Under the pieces are notes generated by a model. The model was not told the origin of the DNA and searched no databases. It saw only the letters and a program-made list of their open reading frames with translations. A program made the position numbers and the translations under genes. DNA of 64,000 nt from JAPLKB01 sp964429485 (GTDB lineage: Bacteria > Desulfobacterota > Syntrophorhabdia > Syntrophorhabdales > Syntrophorhabdaceae), in the NCBI GenBank assembly GCA_964429485.1, contig CAYSBW010000004.1:1-64000 (forward strand). The letters are read 5' to 3'. This document shows, in pieces, positions 24,325-33,700 of the stretch (positions within the stretch are counted from its first letter, which is position 1; every line of letters begins with the position of its first letter).

Positions 24325-25974
24325 ATGGCAAAAGAGATAAGATATGATCAGGCTGTAAGAGAGTCACTTTTAAAAGGAGTTAATGCTCTGGCAGATGCAG
24401 TAAGGGTGACTCTTGGACCTAAGGGTAGAAATGTAATATTAGACAGGTCTTTTGGATCACCGACAGTTACAAAAGATGGTGTGACCGTTGCGAAAGAAAT
24501 CGAACTTGAAGATAAGTTTGAAAATATGGGCGCACAAATGGTTAAAGAAGTTGCAAGCAAAACCAGTGATGTAGCTGGCGATGGAACAACTACTGCGACT
24601 GTGCTTGCTCAGGCAATTTACAGAGAAGGCGCAAAGCTTGTTGCAGCAGGTCACAATCCTATGGAACTGAAAAGAGGCATCGAGAAAGCTGTTGTAGTAA
24701 TCATTGATGAACTGAAAAAAATCTCAAAACCTATCCAGGATCAGAAAGAGATTGCACAGGTAGGAACAATCTCCGCCAATAATGATGAAGAGATAGGAAA
24801 AATCATAGCTGAAGCTATGGAAAAAGTAGGAAAAGAAGGAGTTATCACTGTAGAAGAAGCAAAAGGGATGGAGACAACTCTGGAAATAGTTGAAGGTATG
24901 CAGTTTGACAAAGGTTACATTTCACCATACTTCGTTACAAACCCTGAAAAGATGGAAATTGTAATGGAAGAGCCTGCAATCCTTATCAACGAGAAAAAGA
25001 TAAGCACAATGAAAGATCTTCTTCCAATCCTCGAACAGGTTGCAAAAATGGGCAAACCTCTTTTGATTATCTCCGAAGATATCGAAGGAGAGGCTCTGGC
25101 AACACTTGTTGTAAACAAACTCAGAGGCACATTGAGAGTTGCTGCTGTTAAAGCTCCTGGCTTTGGTGACAGAAGAAAAGCAATGCTTGAAGATATCGCA
25201 ATTCTTACTGGCGGACAGATGATATCTGAAGAACTTGGGATCAAGCTTGAAACTATTTCAATTAAGGACCTCGGTTCTGCAAAACGTGTAGTTATAGACA
25301 AAGACAATACGACAATAGTTGATGGCGCTGGCGACAGAAAAGAAATCGAAGCAAGGGTAAAGCAGATCAGAGCCCAGATTGAAGAAACAACTTCTGACTA
25401 CGATAGAGAAAAGCTTCAGGAAAGACTGGCAAAAATTGTTGGTGGAGTGGCCGTTATTAATATAGGCGCTGCAACAGAAACAGAAATGAAGGAAAAGAAA
25501 GCTCGAGTAGAAGATGCTCTTCATGCAACCAAGGCCGCAGTAGAGGAAGGAGTTGTACCTGGTGGCGGCGTGGCATTCTTAAGATGCGTCACTAAATTGG
25601 ATAATATTAAGGTTGAAGAAGGAGCTCAGGAATTTGGAGTGAAAATAGTAAAGAAAGCTCTTGAAGAACCTCTAAGATGGATTGCAAACAATGCAGGTCA
25701 TGATGGTTCAATAATAATTGAAAAAGTCAAAAATGGCAAGGGTAGCTATGGTTTTGATGCCGGCAAAGAGATTTATGTTGATGATATGATGGCAGTCGGC
25801 ATTATTGACCCGACAAAAGTAACTCGTTCTGCTCTTCAGAACGCTGCATCAGTAGCATCGCTGATGCTCACAACAGATGCAATGATTGCTGAAAAACCAA
25901 AAGATAAAGCTCAGATGCCTATGATGCCTCCAGGTGGTATGGGTGGTATGGGTGGTATGGACGGTATGTATTAA
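24325..25974 (+). CDS. groEL: Chaperonin GroEL
   Basis: A 549-residue Hsp60 that forms the double-ring folding chamber. Signature pieces are the ATP-binding region LGPKGRNVILD, the stretch VAGDGTTTATVLAQAI, and AVEEGVVPGGGVAFLR. The tail carries GGM repeats (GGMGGMGGMDGMY), the usual disordered cavity tail. It is the only groEL seen in the window and is followed by a strong hairpin terminator. Confidence 0.98.
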   Translation: MAKEIRYDQAVRESLLKGVNALADAVRVTLGPKGRNVILDRSFGSPTVTKDGVTVAKEIELEDKFENMGAQMVKEVASKTSDVAGDGTTTATVLAQAIYREGAKLVAAGHNPMELKRGIEKAVVVIIDELKKISKPIQDQKEIAQVGTISANNDEEIGKIIAEAMEKVGKEGVITVEEAKGMETTLEIVEGMQFDKGYISPYFVTNPEKMEIVMEEPAILINEKKISTMKDLLPILEQVAKMGKPLLIISEDIEGEALATLVVNKLRGTLRVAAVKAPGFGDRRKAMLEDIAILTGGQMISEELGIKLETISIKDLGSAKRVVIDKDNTTIVDGAGDRKEIEARVKQIRAQIEETTSDYDREKLQERLAKIVGGVAVINIGAATETEMKEKKARVEDALHATKAAVEEGVVPGGGVAFLRCVTKLDNIKVEEGAQEFGVKIVKKALEEPLRWIANNAGHDGSIIIEKVKNGKGSYGFDAGKEIYVDDMMAVGIIDPTKVTRSALQNAASVASLMLTTDAMIAEKPKDKAQMPMMPPGGMGGMGGMDGMY

Positions 25975-26008
25975 AAAAAAGGGGGACTTAATAAGTCCCC
26001 CTTTTTTT
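25973..26008. terminator. Bidirectional terminator between groEL and dodecin
   Basis: GGGGGACTT-AAT-AAGTCCCCC (stem 25981-26001), flanked by eight A on the left and seven T on the right, works as a Rho-independent terminator in both directions between the convergent groEL and dodecin genes. The T run runs into the dodecin stop codon. Confidence 0.9.
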
Positions 26009-26231
26009 ACATAATTCCTTTCTCTCCATGATATTTAAAGGATACACTAAGCCTTATACGATAGTTGGTTATCTTACCATCCTCTACTGTGACATCCTGT
26101 TTAATTACCTCTGCAATACGCAAATCTTCAAGTGATTTCCCGGTGGTTTCAATAGCAACTCTTGCAGCATCTTCCCAGGATATTGTGCTCACCCCTACAA
26201 TTTCAATAATTTTGTATACGCTCTCTGTCAT
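26007..26231 (-). CDS. Dodecin family flavin-binding protein
   Basis: A 74-residue dodecin (VYKIIEIVGVSTISWEDAAR and VIKQDVTVEDGKITNYRIR), a small dodecameric protein that stores or buffers flavins. The tryptophan in SWEDA that stacks on the flavin is present. In an organism rich in flavoproteins such as the neighbouring ETF and FAD dehydrogenase, flavin buffering is plausible. A GGAGG-like ribosome site precedes the ATG. Confidence 0.9.
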   Translation of the reverse strand: MTESVYKIIEIVGVSTISWEDAARVAIETTGKSLEDLRIAEVIKQDVTVEDGKITNYRIRLSVSFKYHGEKGIM

Positions 26232-26320
26232 ATCAACCTCCCAAATCCATTTTATTTAATTACACCTTACATCTTAAGATTAATAGCATTTTTATACAAT
26301 ATGTCAAGGAGCAGTTCTTG

Positions 26321-27232
26321 TTAAACATCAAAGATATCGGTCTGTAAACATACCTCCCCTGCCCTTCCTTCGATTTGTCCATATTCGCTTTTGTAAGAAG
26401 GTATATTCTCACTATCTATCAAATCATTAGCTATATCTATAATTCTTTTGAAGGTAAAACCCTCTTTCAATGTTTTTTTAATAAACATTTCAAGAAAATT
26501 TGACCATTTATTTCCTTCCAGTTCTGTGTGAACTGTTAGAATATTCAAACCATCTTTCAAAGAATTCATGTATAAATTTACGAGAGTTTCAATGTCATAT
26601 CCTGCAACACCTACAACTTCATCAAGCGTAGGGAGCGTTGTCGGTATTTCAAGGATTTTAAAAGATTTATCGGACATTACAGGAAAAAATGGTGATACAC
26701 CCCTGGTGTTGCTTGTATATACAAAATTATTTTCTTCAAAAAAACTCAGTGCATAGGGATTTATCATCCATCCCGGTGCTGCAAAAGAATGGGGATCTTT
26801 TTTTATTATTTCTCTATATGTACTTAATGACTTTGCCAACTCTTCTCTGGTCTTCCTGTCGCTGAGATGCTTTATATGATCGTGCCAGTAAACATGATCG
26901 TGGCCATGAATTCCCAGTTCGTGGCCACGATCTATGATCTCATGAAGAAGACCGGTACTTTTTCTTGCTATTTCAGGACCGGGAAGCAATAAACCGTATA
27001 ACAGGGTTTTTATCCCGTAAGTGCTCAATACACCTACCCGTCCGGCTTTTTTTAAAAAACCCTTTCTTGTAAAAACTCTCTTGGCTGTCCAGCCCGTATG
27101 GTCTTTGCCTGTGGGAACAAAAAAACTTACCCGAATATTGTATTTTCTGAAAAGATCCAGCAAAATCGGGACACCCTTTCTCATGCCTTTATAAGTATCT
27201 ACATCAACCTTTATACCTATTAATTTATTCAA
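26321..27232 (-). CDS. Polysaccharide deacetylase, ArnD-like deformylase
   Basis: A 303-residue NodB-homology protein. The catalytic-base aspartates are in IKVDVDTYKGMRKGVP, a start typical of ArnD (4-deoxy-4-formamido-arabinose-phosphoundecaprenol deformylase) and its relatives. The metal-binding histidine motif is GHELGIHGHDHVYWH, and APGW is the substrate-groove motif. The other arn genes (arnA, arnB, arnC, arnT) are not in the window, so the actual substrate may be a different lipid-linked or surface sugar. No signal peptide is visible, which fits ArnD-type cytosolic-face action. Confidence 0.82.
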   Translation of the reverse strand: MNKLIGIKVDVDTYKGMRKGVPILLDLFRKYNIRVSFFVPTGKDHTGWTAKRVFTRKGFLKKAGRVGVLSTYGIKTLLYGLLLPGPEIARKSTGLLHEIIDRGHELGIHGHDHVYWHDHIKHLSDRKTREELAKSLSTYREIIKKDPHSFAAPGWMINPYALSFFEENNFVYTSNTRGVSPFFPVMSDKSFKILEIPTTLPTLDEVVGVAGYDIETLVNLYMNSLKDGLNILTVHTELEGNKWSNFLEMFIKKTLKEGFTFKRIIDIANDLIDSENIPSYKSEYGQIEGRAGEVCLQTDIFDV

Positions 27233-27334
27233 ATTTCATCTCCTTTGGAAATAATTCTACAAATACGAGTCCATTTTTAAAACACATTTATTTCTGCCAG
27301 ATCATAAAATATAAGACAATTAAAAATTTAATTA

Positions 27335-27343
27335 TGCTATAAT
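27335..27343 (+). promoter_or_regulatory. Extended -10 promoter for the small secreted protein gene
   Basis: TGC-TATAAT, an exact -10 hexamer with the TGn extension at 27335-27343, lies about 80 bases upstream of the ATG at 27424. No good -35 is present, as usual for extended -10 promoters. Confidence 0.5.
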
Positions 27344-27423
27344 TTTTTTGCAATAGAGTTTTTAATTTTTAAGGATTCCATAATAACCTCTATTCACATA
27401 CTCTAACAAAAAAGGAGTTTTTT

Positions 27424-27828
27424 ATGAAATACATATTTTTTGTCGTTATAATGATAACTGTTATCATAGTATCTCATATCAGCGCTTTTGCCCAAACCAA
27501 AGGCGGCGGGTGGCAATTGTACTACTCTGACGAATCCGGGAATAATTATTACTACGATAAGGGAAGTATTGAATCGCCACAAAAAGGTGTTTACAAAGTA
27601 TGGCAGAGAATTACGGAAACAATAAGGGCAGGCGAAGAACAGGACAATTATAAAATACAACTTCAAATTAACTGCAAGGCTAAAATTTACGAAGTATTAT
27701 CATACATAGAATACGACGGTACAGGAGAAAAAGCTCTTAATTCTCTTGAATATAAAGAAAATCCTCCTAAAAGTAGTTTGCCTCTTGGATCAAGAATGGG
27801 TGCTTTATACGAAAACATTTGTCCTTAA
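27424..27828 (+). CDS. Small secreted protein (surface-adhesin protein E-like)
   Basis: A 134-residue protein with a clear signal peptide (about 24 residues, ending ISAFA before QTKGGG). The mature domain starts GGWQLYYSDESGNNYYYDKGSI and includes VWQRITETI and LEYKENPP. This pattern of a short beta-rich domain resembles the surface-adhesin protein E family seen widely in Proteobacteria; the role is unknown. Two cysteines (near residues 86 and 133) could form a disulfide. A hairpin terminator follows. Confidence 0.75.
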   Translation: MKYIFFVVIMITVIIVSHISAFAQTKGGGWQLYYSDESGNNYYYDKGSIESPQKGVYKVWQRITETIRAGEEQDNYKIQLQINCKAKIYEVLSYIEYDGTGEKALNSLEYKENPPKSSLPLGSRMGALYENICP

Positions 27829-27870
27829 ACATAACATAAATATCTCCATATTCTTGTTATGTTTGAATTC

Positions 27871-27911
27871 AGACCACTCCTGCAAAGGAAAAACAGGAAT
27901 GGTCTTTTTTT
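27871..27911 (+). terminator. Rho-independent terminator after the secreted-protein gene
   Basis: AGACCACTCCTG and CAGGAATGGTCT pair over 12 positions with one mismatch around an 11-base loop, followed by a run of eight T. It acts in the plus direction only. Confidence 0.8.
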
Positions 27912-27915
27912 AAAA

Positions 27916-29841
27916 TTACCCTATCTTTTTTTCCGCGTTTTCAACCATCAATCTGGAAATAGCATGTGCAAAAGCAGTTGGGTCTTTCGGCCTTGAACCA
28001 CCCAAAACAAGTGCCTGGTCATAGAGAAGCCTGATATATTCATTGAGTAATTTATTATCAGTAACATCTTTCTTGTCATTTTCAAGAAGATCGTTTATTA
28101 CTTTTATAACATGATGATCGGGATTTATTTCAAGTATAGGTTTCCTTTCAGGTATACTCTGACCCATTGATTTTAATATTTTTTCCATCTGTGGATCAAT
28201 ATCTCCCTCGTCTCCAACAAGGCAGCAGGCAGAGTCGGTTAATCTACCGGAAAGCCTCACATCCTTTACATCATCCTTTAAAATATCCTTCACAAAATCA
28301 ATAAGTTTATCATATTTCTTTTTCGTTAAGTCCTTATCTTTCTTCTTTGCCTTATCAAGATCTATATCTCCCTTTATAACGGACTTCAGCATTTTTCCTT
28401 TATATTCAAAAACACTGAAAAGAAAATCATCTATATCATCAAGAAAGACGAGCACTTCGTAGTCTTTTTCTTTAAAAGCTTCAAGATAGGGAGAACCGAG
28501 AACTTCAGCAGAAGCTGTTCCTGTTATGTAGTAGATCTCATTCTGATCTTCCTTCATATCATTCACATAGTCCTGAAAAGATCTCAATTTTCCCTCCTGA
28601 GACTTTGTTGACGGAAAGAGTAGCAAATCTGCTATCTCCTCTCTCCTAGTATAATCATAATGAATACCCTCCTTTAATATCCTGCCAAATTCCTTATGAA
28701 AGGTAAGGTAACTATCATTTTCTTCCTTTTTCATATCATTCAGTACGTCAAGGACCTTCTTTGTAATGTTTGCCTTAATGATATCAATCTGCCTATTGTT
28801 CTGCAACATCTCCCTGGAAACATTGAGAGGAAGGTCAGAAGAATCAACAACACCTTTCAGGAATCGAAGGTAAGGAGGGATGAGTTCTTCACAATGTTCC
28901 ATAATTTGAACTCTCTTGATATATAACATAGGCCCAACTTTAAAATCCTTATAGAGTATGTTGGAGGGGGCCATAAAAGGAATGTATAGAAGGGCACTGA
29001 ATTCTGAAGTACCTTCAGCCCTATAATGCATTATTTTTGCAGGTTTTGATAAATCGTGGGATATATGTTTATAAAATTCAAAATGTTCTTCTTCGGTAAC
29101 TTCTGATTTATCTCTGAGCCAAAGCGCTTTCATTGAGTTTAACGTTTCTTCTTCTTTAACTTTATATTTTTCACCTTTTTTAAGTTCACTCTCTTTTTCA
29201 CGCTCAATATCCATAACAATGGGATGACCTATAAAATCAGAATACCTCTTAACAATGCCCCGTACTTCCCAATCCTGAAGATATTTTTCCTCTCCATCTA
29301 TGAGATGAAGTATTACATCTGTGCCTTTATGCTCTTTCTCAATATCTTCAACGGTAAATGTACCATCACCTGCTGACTCCCATTTTACACCTTTACCATC
29401 TTTAGAGCCCGCCTTTCTTGAAATAACAGTTACCTTATCCGCAACCATAAAAGATGAATAAAACCCTACACCGAACTGGCCTATGAGATCCGGATTTTCT
29501 TTCACCTCTTTGCTCTGCAAGGCTTCGAGAAATTCTTTTGTCCCTGAGTGTGCTATTGTTCCAAGGGACTGAATTATTTCGTCTTTTGTCATGCCTATTC
29601 CATTGTCTCTTACTGTTAATGTCCGGGCTTCCTTGTCAGGGATAATTTTGATCTTCCATCCATTTTCATTTTCAAGTATATCGCTATTGGTCAGTGATTC
29701 ATATTGAGCCCGATCTATCGCATCCGAGGCATTGGAAATTAATTCACGCAAAAAAACTTCCTTATGCGAGTATAGTGAATGGATCATCAGATCAAGCAAT
29801 TGTTTTACTTCTGTTTTAAATTCCATTTTTTCAACTGTCAT
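27916..29841 (-). CDS. htpG: Molecular chaperone HtpG (Hsp90)
   Basis: A 641-residue bacterial Hsp90. The GHKL ATPase domain shows ELISNASDAIDR, DNGIGMT and GQFGVGFYSSFMVAD; a middle domain and a C-terminal dimerisation domain follow, ending in ISRLMVENAEKK. The ATG at 29841 is chosen because GAGGTG lies 7 bases upstream; the GTG at 29850 is inside that ribosome site. It lies near the DnaJ-family and GroESL genes but on its own transcript. Confidence 0.96.
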   Translation of the reverse strand: MTVEKMEFKTEVKQLLDLMIHSLYSHKEVFLRELISNASDAIDRAQYESLTNSDILENENGWKIKIIPDKEARTLTVRDNGIGMTKDEIIQSLGTIAHSGTKEFLEALQSKEVKENPDLIGQFGVGFYSSFMVADKVTVISRKAGSKDGKGVKWESAGDGTFTVEDIEKEHKGTDVILHLIDGEEKYLQDWEVRGIVKRYSDFIGHPIVMDIEREKESELKKGEKYKVKEEETLNSMKALWLRDKSEVTEEEHFEFYKHISHDLSKPAKIMHYRAEGTSEFSALLYIPFMAPSNILYKDFKVGPMLYIKRVQIMEHCEELIPPYLRFLKGVVDSSDLPLNVSREMLQNNRQIDIIKANITKKVLDVLNDMKKEENDSYLTFHKEFGRILKEGIHYDYTRREEIADLLLFPSTKSQEGKLRSFQDYVNDMKEDQNEIYYITGTASAEVLGSPYLEAFKEKDYEVLVFLDDIDDFLFSVFEYKGKMLKSVIKGDIDLDKAKKKDKDLTKKKYDKLIDFVKDILKDDVKDVRLSGRLTDSACCLVGDEGDIDPQMEKILKSMGQSIPERKPILEINPDHHVIKVINDLLENDKKDVTDNKLLNEYIRLLYDQALVLGGSRPKDPTAFAHAISRLMVENAEKKIG

Positions 29842-30078
29842 ATCTTTCACCTCGTATTATTTATACCTTTATATATACCGGATCATACAAAAATCAATCG
29901 ACCGTTTCCATATCAAGGGTTATAAATTTATTTTAAAGTTTTATTTGTTTATCATAAAATGTAAGACACATTGTCACATAAATCAACCTTCTGAATTTGC
30001 CTTGCAAAAAGGACTTTGTGAAATAAAAGGTAAAATATTCAAATTTTTTATACTTGCACAGGATACTATTAAAAACTG

Positions 30079-31590
30079 TTACATCTTAAAAAATGGTGCA
30101 TGATTTGAAGTAAAAAACTGCGGCTGTCTGCGCAAAATTGGCTGTATTGCGGGATGCCTTTTAAACTCTTTGTCAAGGAATTCCCTTACCTGTCGTCTGC
30201 CCCATCCTTCAGAATGTTTAAAGTCAGTGTAAAGAGATAGATCACCCTCATAGAAATCAACTATGTCAACATTTCCTGATTCCGGACTGTTTATCGGAAG
30301 GTTAAATACGGCAAGATTTATATAATCTATATAATCTCTGTGTTCAGCAACAAAATTGAGTGTTTTTCTCGCCTCCCTTACTGTTTCCAATGGGGTTCCA
30401 AACAAAAGATATACATAAGTTGCTATGCCCGCCCTTTTCAAGGCTTTTAGTGAAGCTGAAGAAGCATCAACATTACAGCCTTTATTCATATAATCAAGAA
30501 CCTGCTGATCACCTGATTCAAGACCGAGCTTCAACATAATGCAGCCTGATTTTTTAAGTTCCCTGCAAAAAGAAGGGTCTGTGAGGTGTTCATCTACTCT
30601 CGCAAAACCGTACCATGGAGGACCTGGCGGCTGCTTGATAATTTTCCTCATCATGACCGGACTGATTGCATTATCAGTAAAATGAATTAAAATTGGGTTA
30701 TATCTGTTTACAAGAAGGTGCAGATAATCAATTACCAAATCAGAATTAATTTGCACAAACTTGCTTCTTTCTGCCCTTTCAGGGCAGAAAGAGCATTTAC
30801 TCCAGTAGCACCCGATTGATGTTCCAAAGGGCAAAACAAGTCCCGGGGACAAATAGCTCTTTAGGGGCAGCATGTCATAGGATGGCCGAAAATTCTTTTC
30901 TTCCATGGGATCGTGACCAAGAATAGTCAGCAGTGGAATTTCACCGGGTCCGGAAACACAATGATCTAAAAGACCTCCGAAATGATTTTTCCATGTAGGG
31001 TTACTCATCCAGGAAGTAAGAAGACCGCCGCCTCCAATAATAACCAGACGAGGAAATCTACTCCTCAAGAAACCAATCATAGCAAAGGCACTCAATGTCT
31101 GGCTAAGATAATTGATTGAAAAACCTGCAACACTGATATTTTCATCTTCTATAATTTCAGACAAGCGTTTTGAAAAATATGGGTAAAATGGATTTTCCTC
31201 AGGATGTTCTGCAGCATATATCAGGTCCCTGCTTTTTACCGGCGAGAGTTCCCGATGATGGTAATCGGCAAGGGTTAAATGTATCCCGCTTCCGGAAGCA
31301 GAATATTCCAGAATACGGTTTAAATCAATAACTGCTCTTTTATATCTGTCAATATTGTTGTAGGTGGATATATTTTTAAGGGCATTGACATTGTAAGACA
31401 ATCGGCGGGAAGCACGGAGGGTCCACGTATCAAAAGGTTCAGGAGCATGTTTTAAAAGATAGTATATACCTTCTATATTTGCATCAAGCAGAAAATGCCT
31501 GATGTTGGCAGCACAAAGAGCACCTGAAAGCTTCGCAATGCCTGCAGGAGGCTCTCCGGGTTTAACGATGGGTGGATTTATTAAAATCAC
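30079..31590 (-). CDS. Radical SAM protein with N-terminal B12-binding-like domain
   Basis: A 503-residue protein. Residues 1-210 look like the Rossmann-type cobalamin-binding domain of the large B12/radical SAM class, starting with MILINPPIVKPGEPPAGIAKL and including SVAGFSINYLSQTLSA and IIGGGG. The radical SAM cluster motif is CYWSKCSFC near residue 262, with four residues between the first two cysteines (CX4CX2C) instead of the canonical three. A TIM-barrel continues with KLGLESGDQQVLDYMNKG. The start is GTG. It sits 10 bases after a ferritin-like gene in an operon; the product is unknown. Confidence 0.82.
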   Translation of the reverse strand: MILINPPIVKPGEPPAGIAKLSGALCAANIRHFLLDANIEGIYYLLKHAPEPFDTWTLRASRRLSYNVNALKNISTYNNIDRYKRAVIDLNRILEYSASGSGIHLTLADYHHRELSPVKSRDLIYAAEHPEENPFYPYFSKRLSEIIEDENISVAGFSINYLSQTLSAFAMIGFLRSRFPRLVIIGGGGLLTSWMSNPTWKNHFGGLLDHCVSGPGEIPLLTILGHDPMEEKNFRPSYDMLPLKSYLSPGLVLPFGTSIGCYWSKCSFCPERAERSKFVQINSDLVIDYLHLLVNRYNPILIHFTDNAISPVMMRKIIKQPPGPPWYGFARVDEHLTDPSFCRELKKSGCIMLKLGLESGDQQVLDYMNKGCNVDASSASLKALKRAGIATYVYLLFGTPLETVREARKTLNFVAEHRDYIDYINLAVFNLPINSPESGNVDIVDFYEGDLSLYTDFKHSEGWGRRQVREFLDKEFKRHPAIQPILRRQPQFFTSNHAPFFKM

Positions 31591-31600
31591 TATTTCTTTT

Positions 31601-32092
31601 TTACGGCAATTTATTTAAGATCATCTTTTTTATTTCTGTCAGGTTTAAAAAATGTTTTCTTTCTTCTTCAATAATACTGTCTATAGCCTCATGGTGTTTT
31701 TTTGATACAAATCTTTTTGTCTCTTCGTAATATAAAATAGAATCCAGTTCCCTTTGCATGGCAAAGCTGACAGCAGACACTGTATCACTCGGAACAGACG
31801 ACCGGTTATTTTTGAAATCTTCTGTAAAAACTGCTTTGTTATCTATATAGTCACGCAGATAAGCAAGATATTCCCCCTGAAAACTCTCAGTTGGTTTTAA
31901 TTCCCCTTTTTTTGAAAGTATATCACGGAATATTTTCTTATGTCCTACTTCCTCTTCAGCAAGATTATTAAAGATTGTCTTCACATCCCCATCTTCTGCC
32001 AATAAAGCTGCTTCACGGTAAAATCTTTCACCATTTTCCTCTATTCTGATGGCAAACTCTATAATATCTTGTGCCTGCAAAAAGATTTCCAT
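31601..32092 (-). CDS. Rubrerythrin/ferritin-like di-iron protein
   Basis: A 163-residue four-helix-bundle protein with the repeated metal-ligand pattern of ferritin-like proteins: EFAIRIEENGERFYREAA, then NLAEEEVGHKKIFRDIL, and in the second half MQRELDSILYYEETKRFV and SIIEEERKHFLNLTEI. No rubredoxin tail is present. It probably acts in peroxide or oxygen defence, or iron handling, in an anaerobe. It is the first gene of a two-gene operon with the radical SAM gene (10-base gap). Confidence 0.85.
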   Translation of the reverse strand: MEIFLQAQDIIEFAIRIEENGERFYREAALLAEDGDVKTIFNNLAEEEVGHKKIFRDILSKKGELKPTESFQGEYLAYLRDYIDNKAVFTEDFKNNRSSVPSDTVSAVSFAMQRELDSILYYEETKRFVSKKHHEAIDSIIEEERKHFLNLTEIKKMILNKLP

Positions 32093-32479
32093 TATTTTCT
32101 CCCTCTTTGAAAGTTGTTTTCATGATCATAATTAAATGAATCATTGAAATATTTTAACAGATAATACCTGTTCCGGCAACTGCGATAAATGAATACAGCA
32201 AGATCCGGCAAATACCAAGCCAACAAATGTTGAAATATGTTATTCATATATTAGTATCCCAGTATTTGCCAAGTCGGAAATTCGGTAATATTCTCTTTTT
32301 TAAAAATACACTATTTTTAAATATATCGTCCCCTGTCAAATAATTTCTTGAAATGTTTTAGAATTTGGATAATAATTAAAAATATAGATTCAAGGAGACA
32401 TAAAAAAATAATGAATAATCAGACAAATTGGCTACATTTTAACAACAAAATATTTTAGAGAATGAGGTTTTATTAAGAA
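32093..32479. other. Intergenic region, 387 bases, with an inverted repeat
   Basis: There is no gene. It should contain the divergent promoters for the ferritin-like gene (-) and the YvlD-like gene (+), but no consensus pair stood out. It holds a perfect 9-base inverted repeat, GGCAAATAC (32207-32215) and GTATTTGCC (32262-32270), arms 46 bases apart, with CAACA-AA-TGTTG inside. Confidence 0.55.
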
Positions 32480-32827
32480 GTGATTTTATTAATTAAATGG
32501 CTTATTATGGCAATATCAATAATTATAGCCTCCTATCTTGTTCCGGGAGTTACAGTTAACAGTTTCTTTAATGCTTTATGGGTTGCACTTTTTTTAGGTG
32601 TTGTTAATGTTCTGATAAAGCCGATACTGTTGTTAATTACTTTGCCTATTAATATTCTGACACTGGGTTTATTTACTTTTATCATTAACGCTCTGCTTAT
32701 CCTCCTGGCCTCATCAGTATTGAAGGGGTTTGAGGTTAGCGGATTCTGGGTTGCTGTTTTATTCGGCATCATATTATCCCTTATAAATTATGTTTTGGGA
32801 TACCTTTCAGGAACAAAAACAAATTAA
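32480..32827 (+). CDS. Phage holin-family / YvlD-like 4-TM membrane protein
   Basis: A 115-residue integral membrane protein with four hydrophobic helices at about 1-20, 28-50, 55-80 and 88-108. The typical pattern (ASYLVPGVTVNSFFNALWVA, and LIKPILLLITLPINILTLG) is that of the phage-holin-superfamily 4 / YvlD group. The label is historical; nothing phage-like surrounds it. It may support envelope-stress functions. The start codon is GTG; the ribosome site is weak. Confidence 0.82.
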   Translation: MILLIKWLIMAISIIIASYLVPGVTVNSFFNALWVALFLGVVNVLIKPILLLITLPINILTLGLFTFIINALLILLASSVLKGFEVSGFWVAVLFGIILSLINYVLGYLSGTKTN

Positions 32828-33022
32828 TATTTGTTTCTTTTTTTAAAAAGCAGATTGTAAATCAAATAATCAATGCAGAAATCCCCTTGATCGATCTACT
32901 TATATTAAATATAATAAAGATAGAATTTTAAATAAGCTCTTGACATGGTCATATCAGATGTTGGAACATTATATATACGACTTATGGCGTAATACAAATT
33001 ACAATTATGAGGAGGTTTGATT

Positions 33023-33649
33023 ATGAAAAAAGGCTTCATGGTAGTACTTGCATTAATCATTAGTATCACCTTTGTCTCGGCTGTTTTTGCTCAGGCAAAA
33101 CCCGAAACAGCACCAGCTTCGGAGAAGGCCGTTGTCGAGAAAGAAGCACCTGAAAAAGCAGAAGCAGCAAAAACAACGGAACCTGCAAAACCAAAACCAA
33201 AGCCGAAACCAAAAGGGGTTTTCATTGGTACAGTGTCAGCTGTTAGTGCTGATACAAAAACAGTAACTGTAGATAGCAAATACGGCACTCCGGGAGAAAA
33301 AGGTTCGGTAACCTTTGTCCTCAATAATCCTGCTTACAAGGGCTACAAATCTTGTGAAGAGATTCAGGTAGGCGACAAAATTGCTGTCAAGTATACAAAA
33401 GAAGGTATCGAAGTAAAAAAACTTGCAGGAAAGAAACCTGAAAAGGCAAAAAAAGAATTAAAAAAAGATAAAAAAGTAAAAAAAGATTTCAAAGATCTTG
33501 ACGCAAACAAAGACGGAAAGATAACTATTGAAGAGATGGTCATTGTTTTTGTAACTTTAACACCGGAACAGTTTAAAGAACTCGATAAAAACAACGACGG
33601 CGCTCTGGATAAAGATGAGTATCAGAAAGGATTAAAGGCAATAAAATAA
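33023..33649 (+). CDS. Secreted EF-hand protein with Lys/Pro-rich linker
   Basis: A 208-residue exported protein with a signal peptide (cleavage near VFA-QAKPE), then a Glu/Lys/Ala/Pro-rich linker ending in a KPKPKPKPKG run. A small beta domain follows (VFIGTVSAVSADTKTVTV ... VGDKIAVKY), then a lysine-rich helix, then two EF-hand loops, DANKDGKITIEE and DKNNDGALDKDE. It probably binds calcium in the periplasm. ATG at 33023 has GGAGG 7 bases upstream. A strong terminator follows. Confidence 0.8.
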   Translation: MKKGFMVVLALIISITFVSAVFAQAKPETAPASEKAVVEKEAPEKAEAAKTTEPAKPKPKPKPKGVFIGTVSAVSADTKTVTVDSKYGTPGEKGSVTFVLNNPAYKGYKSCEEIQVGDKIAVKYTKEGIEVKKLAGKKPEKAKKELKKDKKVKKDFKDLDANKDGKITIEEMVIVFVTLTPEQFKELDKNNDGALDKDEYQKGLKAIK

Positions 33650-33665
33650 AATAATTTTAAAATTG

Positions 33666-33700
33666 AATACCCCGCTGATATATTAGCGGGGTATTTTTTT
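33666..33700 (+). terminator. Rho-independent terminator after the EF-hand gene
   Basis: AATACCCCGCT and AGCGGGGTATT form an 11-bp perfect stem with an 8-base loop, followed by a T run. It also overlaps the end of the convergent ferredoxin gene. Confidence 0.88.

Noticed and set aside
32940..32985. TTGACA ... TATATA promoter for the EF-hand gene
   Set aside because: The spacer is 24 bases, too long for sigma-70; the real promoter was not identified.
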